In this document: positions 11,332 through 23,700 of the stretch, in pieces
Layout: every line of letters begins with the position of its first letter
Position numbering within the stretch: position 1 is the first letter of the stretch
DNA from: Balanoglossus misakiensis
Lineage: Eukaryota; Hemichordata
Assembly (NCBI GenBank): GCA_040954595.2
Contig: CM082578.2
Span: 13,826,001-13,890,000, forward strand
Direction of reading: 5' to 3'
Length of the DNA stretch: 64,000 nucleotides
Notes under the pieces: generated by a model
What the model was told of the DNA's origin: nothing
Database searches by the model: none
What the model saw: only the letters and a program-made list of their open reading frames with translations
Position numbers and translations under genes: made by a program

Positions 11332-14300
11332 GTGAAGCGAAGCAGCATCGCGATTTACACAGCAGTGGAAAGAGAGCTCAAGGACATTCAGGTGGGTCCA
11401 ACTTTCAGCGATGTGCAGGAGAAACCCCTTTCGGTAAACTGTAAAGTGGCTTCCTTCGGTGGAAACACAGAACATCTTAGTGGCGCAATAACAGTCAATT
11501 GATGGATGCAAGATGTATTAATGGTAACATACAGTATGTGGGGATACCGTGTTTACATGGGATTCCATAAAACCTGAAATTGAACAGAACGAGCACATAG
11601 CTACAGGATGTTTTGGGATAGATAGATTAAGGTCTGGTTTGGAATGTGTATGTATATCAGGCAGTACGTTCCAAATACTTGTAGACTTTGTCAATGTTTT
11701 TTTTTTTTTAAATTAAGCTTATTGGTGAGTTCATTGTCCAGATCGCGTGGGTCCCTTGGACTTTTAACCACGCCTGATACTGCGGCAATTGCAAGCCATT
11801 AGCACTAAATCCCCACTTGAAAAATGGCCGTGCTCGGTTGGTGTGAAGCACGGCATATAGCTGTCGTTTCGATGAACTCTAGATCTAATCTATCTAACGC
11901 AGGCGATGACCCTGAAGAAACTAGGACGTGAAATGTTTGTATCGCCCTGGCACATTGCAGATGGAGCGATTACCCTCGGTTACAATCACGGTATCGGGTG
12001 GACAGAAATCCAAGCAACGCATGTACCACTGTAGTAAAACTCATATGATAAAATGCAGGCCGTCGTTTTAGTGACACAAACTGGAAGATACAGCGACCAA
12101 TACTGACATGAACCCCCGCATAGAAGATAAATCAATGTCTCTGTTGAACGATTGAATAAAAGAAATATGGTATATGTGACTCCCTTTCCCCGACGCTTCA
12201 TCAAATGACGATAAATTAGGGTGGAAGTGGGGCTGGTACATGCAGACACGCGTTTCTGTGTAATCTGACCACTGCACTACGACTTGCAGCGCCAGTCGTG
12301 TGTCCTATAAATAACACTTTCGGAAGATGTTCAGGCTTGTGAACAGATTAACGCATAATCTTTCAAGCAATACTTGGTGCAAAGCACAACTGAGAAAAGG
12401 GTGACCTATGCTGAGCTTGTATCCACGTCATACTCTTATTTGGTATGTGAACGACTTCCTTTTCGGAAGGTGTCCCTCGAAAATAAGTGAAGCAAATAAA
12501 ATATTGTTCATGAATGAGTTTGCAAGAGTAAATGCACGACAAGAAATATAGGTCACATGAGTATATTTTAATATAATTAAATTAAATTAATAAAATGAAA
12601 TCATATAAATACATAAGCAGTCACGAAGGTTTTTTCACAACCTATTCGTCTCGATCCATTAACTATACAATATGCAAGTAAGCTCCTATAGATGATTGAA
12701 TAATTTCCAATTTTATGGGTCCATTAGCAACAGAAACATTGCCGTCACAGTTTTGACGTGTGGACAATAAGAAAGCAATTCCAAACAGACATTCGAAGCA
12801 ATTATGTTCAAACAAAACCATATGTATTGATAGAATTTTCCACGACAGACTGATGCTATACTCCCAGTAGACCATTTTTACGAAAATTATCATGGAAACG
12901 AAGGCCGTCTTTTGAGTTACTGAAGCAGGTTCAGCGAACGTAATATTAATAAACCAGGCATGGCAAGTATCAATAAGCACTCGCAGTTCAGTGACGACCA
13001 CTCACCGACGCCGATAATCGCTCGCAATAAAATTTGACTGATTGACTGTGCACATTTATGGCACTGCGTTGCGTGGCGAAAGTGTTTGACATATTGATAA
13101 TAACGGTAGAATGGCATATGCATAATGCAAGTGTTCTGTGTTTTTGCGATGCCGTTTAGTCCGAAGGGTATATTACTTTTTCTGACTTCTTCCCGTTCCC
13201 GCGTTGAATCCAGTGGTTGTGAACAAAACCATAAAAAACTCAGATTGTGCCCTACCGTCTATTCTACGTTCGACAGACATATTTGACAGACCAAACAGTG
13301 TCTTAGTTTACATTTACAATTTCACAAACTAATGCGAAGAAAGCGTGTGCGTGTGAATTTAACATCACAGTTTGGTAATTTCGCATGCTTTGTTTCGTCT
13401 ATTTTAAACCCATGTTCAAAACATAGGTCTTATGTCTATGGGTATGTTTCATAATTGATATCTCACGAGAGGCTGATCATAATTCAGCTAAATTTGATAG
13501 ACACTGAGTTACCACTTTGAAATACGACCAGTGGCTGCATGGGTATCGTCTATGAACGATAAACATCTCTAGTCCCCCAGCCCTATAGGAGTGGTGAAGT
13601 CGCAGACTAATCTTCCAGTTACGTGCATTCACCCAGGAGTCACCGAAGTTAGAAATTATCTTTTCAAAAACAGACTTCGCGACATTTGATGTTCTCAGCT
13701 GTGTGTTTCTGGTAAACCGATCCATGTTTTCGTTTGATAAATTTCCAAATACAGCTGTCAGGTGGAAGGGTTATTACTTATCTCGGTGGAACATGGGGCG
13801 ACGTTCATTCAACACACCACACTTTTTTCATCTCTGTCTGACTCAGTAGAAAGTAAATTCAATTTTCTTTAGAGTAACTTCTCGTACCAGAATGCCAGTC
13901 TATTTATAGCGCCATGTACACGTGAGATAGAAAACACAAGGTCTCGGAACGTGTACACGGGGTGTACTGGGGAATATGAGAAAGTGTCATCAATAATAAC
14001 ACGTGATATACCCCCTTTCATGTGAAGTAGTACTGGTATAGTAGGCCTACATGTGCGTGTATTCACGCTCGCGCGCTCTCTCGCGTAAATCGGTCATCTA
14101 TAATGCATTGACTTCTGTAATACCGTGCCAAACACGAGACTTGAAGTGGCAGGTAAGTTTTTACTGAATCATATTGATCATGCATCGTCCCCATGTTTGA
14201 TCGAAAAAAATTTCATCAAGAATTCAAGATAATCACCATGGTGATAAAACTGAAGGCAACCAATAGCAAGACCGCATTGCAGAATAATTAGCGCACTGAC

Positions 14301-16968
14301 CTTGTATCAAGTTACGAAGAAACCAGTTGAATCATGACATACATAGGCAAACTAGGGATCTAATTGCAATTAGTTGCTTGATATGCACAAGTAGATCATG
14401 GCATGGAGCATACGAAAAAACTAGGAAATTAGCCCATCAAAGACCCCGAACCCAAAGCTATTAGATATCCGTTATGAACGAGATGTGCACGTAATTACTA
14501 ATCGGCGTGTTCTCAACTGGCCATGTAAAAAGCCACCTCGAAGCGCTGTACGCAGTGACATCTACCTACCTCATCCGGAGTATTGCCGTGTTGATCTTCG
14601 GTACACTATGAGTTAAAGTTTTGTAGCACTCTGTGATCAACAGTTGAAATAACAGCATGAGCTTTCGGGAACATGTAGTCCCCTTCATCAGATGCACTCG
14701 TGGAATGAACAGAGAAACAGAGAATCATGGGGTATTCAAAGTAGAAAATGTGTGCAGGACCAGGTGCATCAGAAAACAAAAGAAGGGTTGGGTGTGAAAA
14801 TTGAACAATGGAAATGTTAATGGGAATGCAAATGTGTAAATGGGGTAGTGGACTGCAGAAAACTGACAGTTATTTGTAGTGTTACGCCGCGCCATAAGCA
14901 TGTGCATCACACACACGTGATCGGTCTCAGCGTAAACGTTCTGTTACTGGTATGGGAGGGGGTAGCCATCTTTTGGCTTAGGCGTTGTTTCAAGAACGTG
15001 AATCCATTTTTGAGTCAGATCTGGTCAGGTCCTTCTGCCATTTAAAGAACAAATCATTTATAATAAATGTCATAGTTCCATATAATACTGCACGCGAAAT
15101 TGTAAACCTTATGTATATGTCATAAATAAATAGCAAATTGGGCTTATAACCAGTTGAGAGTAATTTAAAATCGTAAAATTGTGTCCTACCTTAATATGAT
15201 ATTTTAAGTGTACATTGTAAATTAGTCGTGTGCGAAACTTGTACATAAAACACAAAAACTAGACACAGTATGAGTAGAAAAGTTATTTTATTTCAGATTT
15301 AAAGGTTATCGAAAAATATCATTTTGTACATTTCTGTTTATTTAAGAGCGGCAGTATAAGTTACCTTTCATCCATCACGTTGAGTTGAAATAGAACATGT
15401 TACGGCACAGTTACATCACAAATGTGCAGTGAAACTCCTTCCCCCGCAAGGCTCGGGGTTTTACAGCAACCTGGACGCTTCACTTACGTCGGACTCATAA
15501 GCCTCCTGTGGAGACAATTACCCTTTGCAAAGCCTCATCAATTCTCGAGGGTCATTTTTTTCAATGATAACAAAACACGAGTTGCTTTAAAATATAAAAC
15601 ATATGCAATTTCCGGTATTGAGAAACGCCAAAGGTATAAGCTCAGTGTACATTGTTTGTAAGGATTCCCGCCTTGTTCGTAAAGAGAAATATGGTGTCCC
15701 TGGCAACAAAACTAGGAGCTTACCGGAAGTGCCGTGTCTTTAATGTATTTCCCTCGTTCAGGAAACATGTAAAGGGCGCTTTACAGAATGAGAAACCTGC
15801 CAGCATTGGTTTAATTTCCCCTTTGAAAGATTGACAACATTTCATTCCTCCAAGATGAAAGTTTTCTAAACGGAAATGGGGATAACACAGTTTTCCGCTA
15901 ATGGCCCGGGCATCTCTATGGAAAGTGACGAACATATATCCGTGGTATTTTATACGTTTATCTTGAAGACGAAGCTACACCATGGAAAAAAAATCAGTCT
16001 ATTGCTGGATGGATGTTATGTTACCTTACACATACACTACTCGGTCAGAAGCAGCAATTTTGCCAATCGAATGGCTTCGATTTACCAGATCAAAAAATAG
16101 AACGGAAATTGTGTTCATTGCCTAACGGTCATTGGTCCCTTCCCCCGAAGATTCGCTGAAACAGAAGCAAAGATTCTGTCTCTCATTTTGTAAAGTAACC
16201 ATGAAACATGACGACATGATGACGTCCGTGGGTGGATTTTAAACAAAAAATCGCGTATGCTTTACCTGAAGCAAGTGGAATCGAATCTTACAAGACGTTA
16301 ACTTATGACATACGCCGTATCTTTCCGGTGAAGCGAACATGGAGTCACAAATTTCGACCTTCATGCTTGATTTTTGAAATATCGCCCATATTTCGGCATC
16401 GGGGATTTTAACATCGGTACATACGGTATACGATGGGGCAAAGTGGTGTAATTTAGTTCATGTTTGTCTGCTATACGGCTTCAGAAAAATCGCCACTAAT
16501 CAACAAATCTCAAAATCGCGTTACATGTCTCTTAATTAGGAGCGCCCCGAATGAACAACTACATGGGTTGACAAACGGGAGCAAACTTAATACACCCGCG
16601 TTTGCTTATCAACAGATACAAAAATCTGGCTACGGTACAGTTGACAGGATGCCAGTAATAGATGAAGGTCGGCACATTTATCACACAACACGCGTGCTCG
16701 ACTTCGTTTTACCATTGTGTGTCTATCTGTAGGATTCACGGAATTAGAAAACGAATTGAAATTTGTGTTAATTAGGTCTGGTATGCCCGATCACTGCTTC
16801 TCAAGGATACTCATGTAAATGTCCAAAATGATAAATGGAATGAAAGTGAAGCGACAATCCTCTTGGACTTTTGCTGCCAATAGCGCTATCGAACTCATTT
16901 GGTTTCATTTGCCGGGGAGATTGTCGCTCAGAATCTCATAAACAGGTATTAATAACTTCAAATCTTGC
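11332..16968. other. Non-coding stretch 3' of EDEM1
   Basis: Nothing I can support as a gene. Open frames are short, overlap on both strands and match no family known to me. A poly-T run is at 11699-11709 and an A/T-only patch at about 12565-12595. Confidence 0.45.
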
Positions 16969-16974
16969 TTTATT
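16969..16974 (-). terminator. Candidate EDEM1 polyadenylation signal
   Basis: AATAAA on the minus strand, about 720 nt past the EDEM1 stop codon. It is a plausible end of the 3'UTR, but other signals may be used. Confidence 0.35.
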
Positions 16975-17696
16975 ACAATGACCTTGCGCCTCTCGAGTGC
17001 CCTAAATGTGTATTTGCGTGTAAACACTTTAAGTCAAAACGCGACCCAATATGTGCATGGTAAGACGGTTGAAGATTTGTCTGTCTTGGAAATAATATGA
17101 TACTTTGGACATGAATTAGTATCAATATCCTTCTTGCGAATCTTTCAAATTGTAAGACGTCATCTACTGCGCAGTTTAAGATGCGTACTTATCATCTGGT
17201 TCCGCGAAGACAAATCAGTGGAGGTCAAAGGTCAAAGGCATCATATTACATGTACCTGCATGATGTGATGATTGGTGACTTTGCAATTAGTAAATATATA
17301 TTACACATTATAATATCCAACTTCAAATAATTGCCTAATCTTCATTTGAATGTTCTATTAATATAGCATCTGAGGATGAAAGCACCGTATATCTTGAACA
17401 TTCTGTTTTCATGAGCTCTGTTAAGAAGACCGTGATTGCCTGAACTCACAAAAACAATATGCTCGCATAAATCATTAATTTGGAAGACTAGACACCGGTC
17501 TATCTGATATAAAATGTATTTCAAGAAACAGGAAATTAATCTACGGCTACTTCTACCATAACAATATATGCCTTCATTAGAACGGCATCGGGCATTCAAT
17601 GCGCAGATCCTCCTGGAGAGACACTCAGTGTGAGGTAGGTATTGTTTTTTTTACAATCACAGAGTAACAAAATAGATATGATTTTTGCGTTTCAAG

Positions 17697-17783
17697 TTAA
17701 AGACCGATGAACTCATCTATTTGATGTAAATAACGCTCCTTCAATGGCAGGAAGAATTTTCTTTCTTCTGGAATACTGTCGCA
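17697..17783 (-). CDS. EDEM1: EDEM1 exon j (C terminus and stop)
   Basis: 87 bp encoding [19 protein letters not shown], then HQIDEFIGL and TAA. It lines up with the C-terminal CNRVPDERR..LPL..Y..QID..VGL of vertebrate EDEM1. There is no ER-retention tetrapeptide, as is usual for EDEM1. The acceptor is TGTGTTTCAG. Confidence 0.93.
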   Translation of the reverse strand, partial: CDSIPEERKFFLPLKERYLHQIDEFIGL

Positions 17784-20700
17784 CTGAAACACAAACAGAT
17801 GAAAGACTCGATTAATCAATCAGTTGACTGCTGATTAAATCGCTGAATAAATACGTTCGATCCGTTTTCTGGTCAACGCTGCATTAGTCAAATAAACATG
17901 ACACTTATTAATTAACTTACACTGAAGTAATAATTAACCGCTACTTACATGATAAGATTTATTACTAAAACCTGAAAGGGGTTTTGAATAAGCGAAGGGT
18001 TTCTTCTTTGAAAACCCATCAGACTGCTCTCTGTATATTCTTTGTATTGGCAATATGTGTCCCTCTGTTGTGAAAATATATTTCTGGGAAGCCTTATTGA
18101 CGTAGTTGTCTTCATCGAACAGCTGCCGGACAAAGAAGAAAGCAGTGTTAACTTTTTCTCGATGACACCATTGACATGATTCCACAATATCATTCTCTGC
18201 CTTTTCGGGTTATGTGTCTGACAGATGGATTACAGAAATTATGTGTTAAGGAAATGATCCCCGTTTAGTAAAGTCGGAGTCAGGCGTTACAGTTGTCTCC
18301 ATTCTGACGATGAATTCTCATGAAGGCCAGATTTGCCGTTCAGTCACCTTCCACGCCACACTGCACAGGCGAACTCCATCAGGGAATAACTTCAAGGCGA
18401 ACAGCAAGTGAAAGAGAAAATTGGGGAGGGTCTGGTCATTATCGAGAAAATTACATACACCAGAACATCAGGTGGTCACCATCAGTAATTTTTTTTGCCC
18501 AATCAGTTCAATCAGGATGTTATCCGTGAGAGGGGAAAATTGACTTTTTGGTCTATCAATTCACAATTTAATATGGCAGGTGACGAGTGGATATGAATGT
18601 TTTGAATACTGTGAGCTTAATTGATGAATATCCACAAATTGAAATCACATGCATATCCATGTATCAATGGTAGTGTCATGATTGATTTATACTCTGTATA
18701 ATAACTCTATATGCCGACGATTAAGTAGCACATACTTTTCAATACCAGACTGACAGATAGACGTATGGGGATAAACAGATGGATAGGTGGATGGAGTGAG
18801 GGAGGGGGAGAGAGGGTTTTATAAGGGAAAGTGTGGAAAATTAAATCCATGGCGTTAACAACTAAGCGCAGAAATTGAATGAACTTTGGAAAACTACTCA
18901 TCTATCTCATCAAGCGGATATTGCTTGCATTTCAATAAGGTTGCACGCATCGTACAGTTCTGGAAGTAATTTTATGAAGCATGTCCCCAAAACGACAACA
19001 CGCACGGGCTTCCTGTTCCGTCATTCAAATTGTCGATCACGTCACGACTCAATATTACATTCACATTCTGTAAAACGTTTCAAACTGTGAAACATTGAAG
19101 CGCTATAAACGCACTTTGTATAGCGAGCGATAGAGTCGAGAGTGGACAGCGTAGAAACTAACAACACGTTCTCCGTGATCCTATTCGGCCGGCAGTGTGA
19201 AAGCAATCAAAAAGGAAAGCGGGTTTGAATATCACAGTAAATGCAGCGGCGTCAAATTATCTAGTCCACAGCAGGCCTTATACACCTACGCTAATTGAGA
19301 ATCACATTGCATTTCTCCTTCAGAAAAAAGATCACTATAAAACACGTTCTACCACGAACAATCGTCACCAAACACGCATTTCCATGGCAACCTCGCGATT
19401 TCCAGGTTTTCCCGGTATTTGCATGATTTCTGGTTTTCTCACCGCACGATTCCATTTCTTTCCTTATTTTCATCAGGATCAGGCAAGGCTAACTAGCGAC
19501 CGCATGATGTGTGTGTTAACTACAAACTGTCTAGCGCCATGTCATACAGGGAAAGGGGAGGGTGAGGGTGAGGTGAATGACTTGCAAACGACACGACTGT
19601 ACTTGAAATTAACGCAGTATACTTTTACACCTGCTGGTGGTTGAAGGGCGATGGTCATTACTTGAAAACGCCCACACTTCATCATTACACGTTTCTGAAG
19701 TCTCCCCATGGCCAAGAGAAAACGTCTCTGACTTGACAAGGTCAAAACACCACCACTGAAATATTTATAAACCCCATCAAGAAACTGTCAACGTACATGC
19801 ACCCAGTGGAGCCACTTATGGTAATCCCACAGGTGAACAGTCCGCGGAGAGGACTGTATGCCCCCCCCCCCCCCCCCACTTGGGGATTTCCAAAACTCAC
19901 CAAGTAAAGGTATTTACAAGTCTCGCTCAGAAAGAAACTCTCCATCCTATCTTCTTGGGATTTGTCGATGACATTGTGTAGCGTAGCGTAGCCGCATCTG
20001 AAAAGAGACAAAGAGACACTGAATTACTCAGGAAAAGAACTGGGAATCTCAAGGCCTAGTATGTATACAGAGAGAACTGAATCATTTCCGATCTTCCATG
20101 GGAACGTCCCAACATGAAAAGCTTTGCGTTAATGGCGTTTTCCCATAGAGAGATCATTACGCGTTATCAACTGTTTTCCAATGATCCTCCTGAACTGGAC
20201 ATCAAAGAAACTCTTTCTTCTCAATCTGTTTTGTAACTAGATATTTTCCTTGGGATTGAGTTTGACTCTTATCGTCATGTTCTCAAGGACATGAATTTAT
20301 TAAACTTAGAACATCCCTTGGGAAGTTAATTACGTAAATGGCTTAAGCCTAACTGATTGATTGAAAAAGATTCTTAACACGATTGGAAATACTTTATGAT
20401 AATACGATTTTTAAAATAGCTAACATTTCAAGACTCTTCACATTGTATTCTTTTTTACTGAAAAACTAAAAAGCTCAAATTTCACTGCAGTTTCATAGAA
20501 TTCAGTTATTTCTGGATATCCTAAAACGAAATAGTCCCAATTGTGTTTTTGTACAATTCATTTCCGTTTCTATGACTACAAGTCACGTTCTCACATTCTG
20601 ATCAACATCATGTTTTGATTAATTATCCAATTTGAGAGTGATTAACTTTATTAATCAACTGCTAGCAAACATGCAATCGATGCTAACCCATGATTTCATC

Positions 20701-23700
20701 AATCAACCGATCAATTACTGCAAGCATACTGTTCTATAGGTTATCTTTAGTAGGCAGAAGATGAAATCTGACAATATGAAACCGTAATCAGTAAAATATA
20801 GAATCGTCGCCAGCATTTTGAGTTAGTTCTCAACATTTTTGTAAACCCAATTCAGCTAAAAAGAATTTACTAAATTAATTAACCGATATCTCGAAATGTC
20901 GATCATGATAACAGTTTGTCCGTAAATAGAACTCTGCCTAAGATTAAGACCGATACACAATAGTCTTAATTTACTTAGCTATCAACTTCATTTCCTTTGA
21001 AATGTTCGATTCATATTTTATTAATTCTTCATCGTTTTATTCTTCTGGATTATTTAAGAGACAGGCAATTTATATTTAAACACAGTTATTTCTTTTTTAT
21101 GAGTAAGCGAGGGATGGCAGATCCGCTTCCGATGATGTCAGTTTTTTTCTCAGGCTGACGCCGGCGGCGCTCTCCATGATGAGGGGCTCAGGTGTATATA
21201 CTTTGTGGCCCAGAGCGAGACCATGAAACAAGTCATTTTCTTCTCAAAACCCACTCAAAGCAATACCAAATATGAGGAGAAAATTAAGACGAAGATGATG
21301 CACTTACTTTGCCCTGGCGTGCGTGTCTATGCTTTGGACAATGTCACTGCCAACGTGAAGATAGAAGGGATTCTTCGTCGCCTAAAGAAGAAAAGATGAG
21401 ATAGTTGAAAAGAAAGTTGAATTCACATGTAATACTTTGCTCTTTGGGCCTGTGGCCTATTGTTTGTTATGAAATAAACCGTAAACGTATAAGATAAGGC
21501 ATTTCAGTTGGACAATTAAACCTCATGTGTGCCTAATTTATTTAGATGGGCCACCTTGCCAACTGACATGCGTATTGTCTCTTGTTATGGCATTGTTGAC
21601 ATTCAAGTCACTGAATGGCTCTGCGCATCCTCATATGACTTATATTTTAATCGCATTTCAGAAGTGACAAACACATATACCCATGATGTTAGTAGTAACA
21701 TACATGTATATCTCCGAAATTTTAAAACCGGTCAAAGACCATCCTCCTTCCCGGGAATTAAACACAATTGCCATCAGCTCGATTAGGAACGGTTCTACTC
21801 TCGCGTTGTACAGGCACAGGGGCCGAAGAGGTCACGTGATGATGTATAGTCATCGAACGTATATGAATATTTGTTTCTTTGGTCGTCGCTTACGTGCGTG
21901 CATACCTTCGTTCGTGCCGCATTCCTGTGGGACACTCGCAATATTTATGTGGCATGATTCAATTATCAATTCCATTAATTATACTCCAAGAATTCTATTT
22001 GTGGGATGATGTCTGTATCGACCCTCTAAATCATTTGTATTCGGATAGAGACATTGGAAATAAAATGTTAGACGGAGATAACATGGGACAACCGCTAACA
22101 GGATTATCATGTAGTTAATCTGGGCGCATGTGCTTCATGGGCGGATTAAATATATTGTCATCGCCATCATGGAACTAATGACAGAGTACATGACCCGTGC
22201 AGAAGCTGAATGCAATCCGACATCATGAAATGATATATACTTGTGGAACAGAAGTATGTCAATGGCACGCCAGAGATAAACTCAAACGAATTGTTTGACC
22301 CATGACAGAAATAATGACAAACGAGTACATTTAAGGCAAGAAGCTACAATTATAGAATTAATCTGTTTCGCTATAGAAGGTCAATAGCGACAGCTGTTAG
22401 TAGATACACCGTACAGAGTCTGCCAAAAATAGTCACAATTATCGTCAATTCGCCGCCTATATTTGCCCTCGTTTATCCCACCTGAGAACATTTGTAATCT
22501 ATTTCTGTAACGTTGTTTATCTTGTGTCAACTCAGCCTTAGGTTTGCATCAATAATTATCAACTAATTATTATGATATATCGATTTGCCTAATAATGACT
22601 TTCTAATTGATTAATTTGTGAGATGCGATCAGCGAATGTTCACAAGGTCATCTATTAATTTCATGTATATTTCTGACAGATCTATACATAAACATATTGT
22701 CGTGTTTGGATTGAACTTGTAGTCCAAGGGGCAATCGGGCACCGTAGGCGACTTTGGAATTTCTGTAGCTAGTCTGTTTGGGGGAAGACATGCGCAGACA
22801 ATATCATTATTTGAAATAGGCGTGGAATCATTAAGACTCGGAATTTTAAAGTCAACCAGATTCAAGCGCTAATCACTCCCGGTGACGACCAGTGAAGCAG
22901 AATAGAAATAAGTCGCTCACCATTAACATACGTGGATATTTCCTGGATTCACGCTATAATTATATTAGTAGCCACATTTGCCGCGGATGTTTTGATACCG
23001 ACAATCACCCTTGTTATACCGAGTTTATTGAGTAAATAGCTGGCCTTAAGGTGGTATCCACACGTCGAACATTGAATGTGAATGACAAGGGCAATACATT
23101 ACAGTTGACACAACTTTTCAAAATGGCGGTATTACAAAGAAGCTTTTTAAAAATGTTTCAGCTTTATGGGTTAAGTGCATGCTAATTACAGCTAGGGACG
23201 ATCACCAGAGCGTGCCATGCGCCAGTGACTTGAAATTATCATGCGACCTGAAATTTCAATCGCTGACAGACCTACCTGGTACAAAAGATACGTCGATTCG
23301 ACTAATTCCGGCCTAAGAGGATAGAAGAAGACATCCGGGTACTTGGCATTCCAATTAAATCTCTCAGGAAGGGCGCCGTACTTTCTCCATATTGCATAGT
23401 AAATTGCGTGGCTACAGATTGCTTCTTCCGTATCGCCTGCAAGTACCTATGAGTGAACATATATAGACAAAGACACAGTGAGAGACATTGTTAGTAAAAC
23501 GCAACAGCGAAAAAAGGTGGTCTAAAACATGCGTATGTATGTATACGATGAAGATATTTTTATATACATCGCCTTCTTTAAAAAATGGCAACATTAGTAA
23601 TGATGGATGGCCCTTTATCTTCAGCAGATTCTCTTCCAAAGTCGATTGAGAGACAAAGACCAAAGCGTGAATGATTTATTAATATACTAAGAAATGAAAG

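Larger units (their letters stand above)
19998..23275 (-). other. EDEM1 intron(s) f-h, with an unlocated exon
   Basis: Family comparison predicts an exon of about 74 bp here. It would encode the segment after STYLLYQ that in vertebrates begins ATK.PFYLHVG and ends just before CGYATL. I searched the minus strand for its motifs and suitable donor sites and did not find it. The plus strand carries an unrelated terminal exon at 21154-21399. Confidence 0.6.

Noticed and set aside
11161-11502. 113-codon plus-strand frame
   Set aside because: No recognisable motif. It overlaps the ATPase-like candidate exon in another frame, and both may be chance in a GC-rich patch.
19225-19644. 139-codon plus-strand frame in an EDEM1 intron
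   Set aside because: Composition is unlike a protein domain, there is no partner exon, and it lies opposite the EDEM1 transcript.
22629-22865. Minus-strand frame tested as the missing EDEM1 exon
   Set aside because: No frame gives the FYL.VG or KYT.V pattern and no suitable donor ends it in the required phase.
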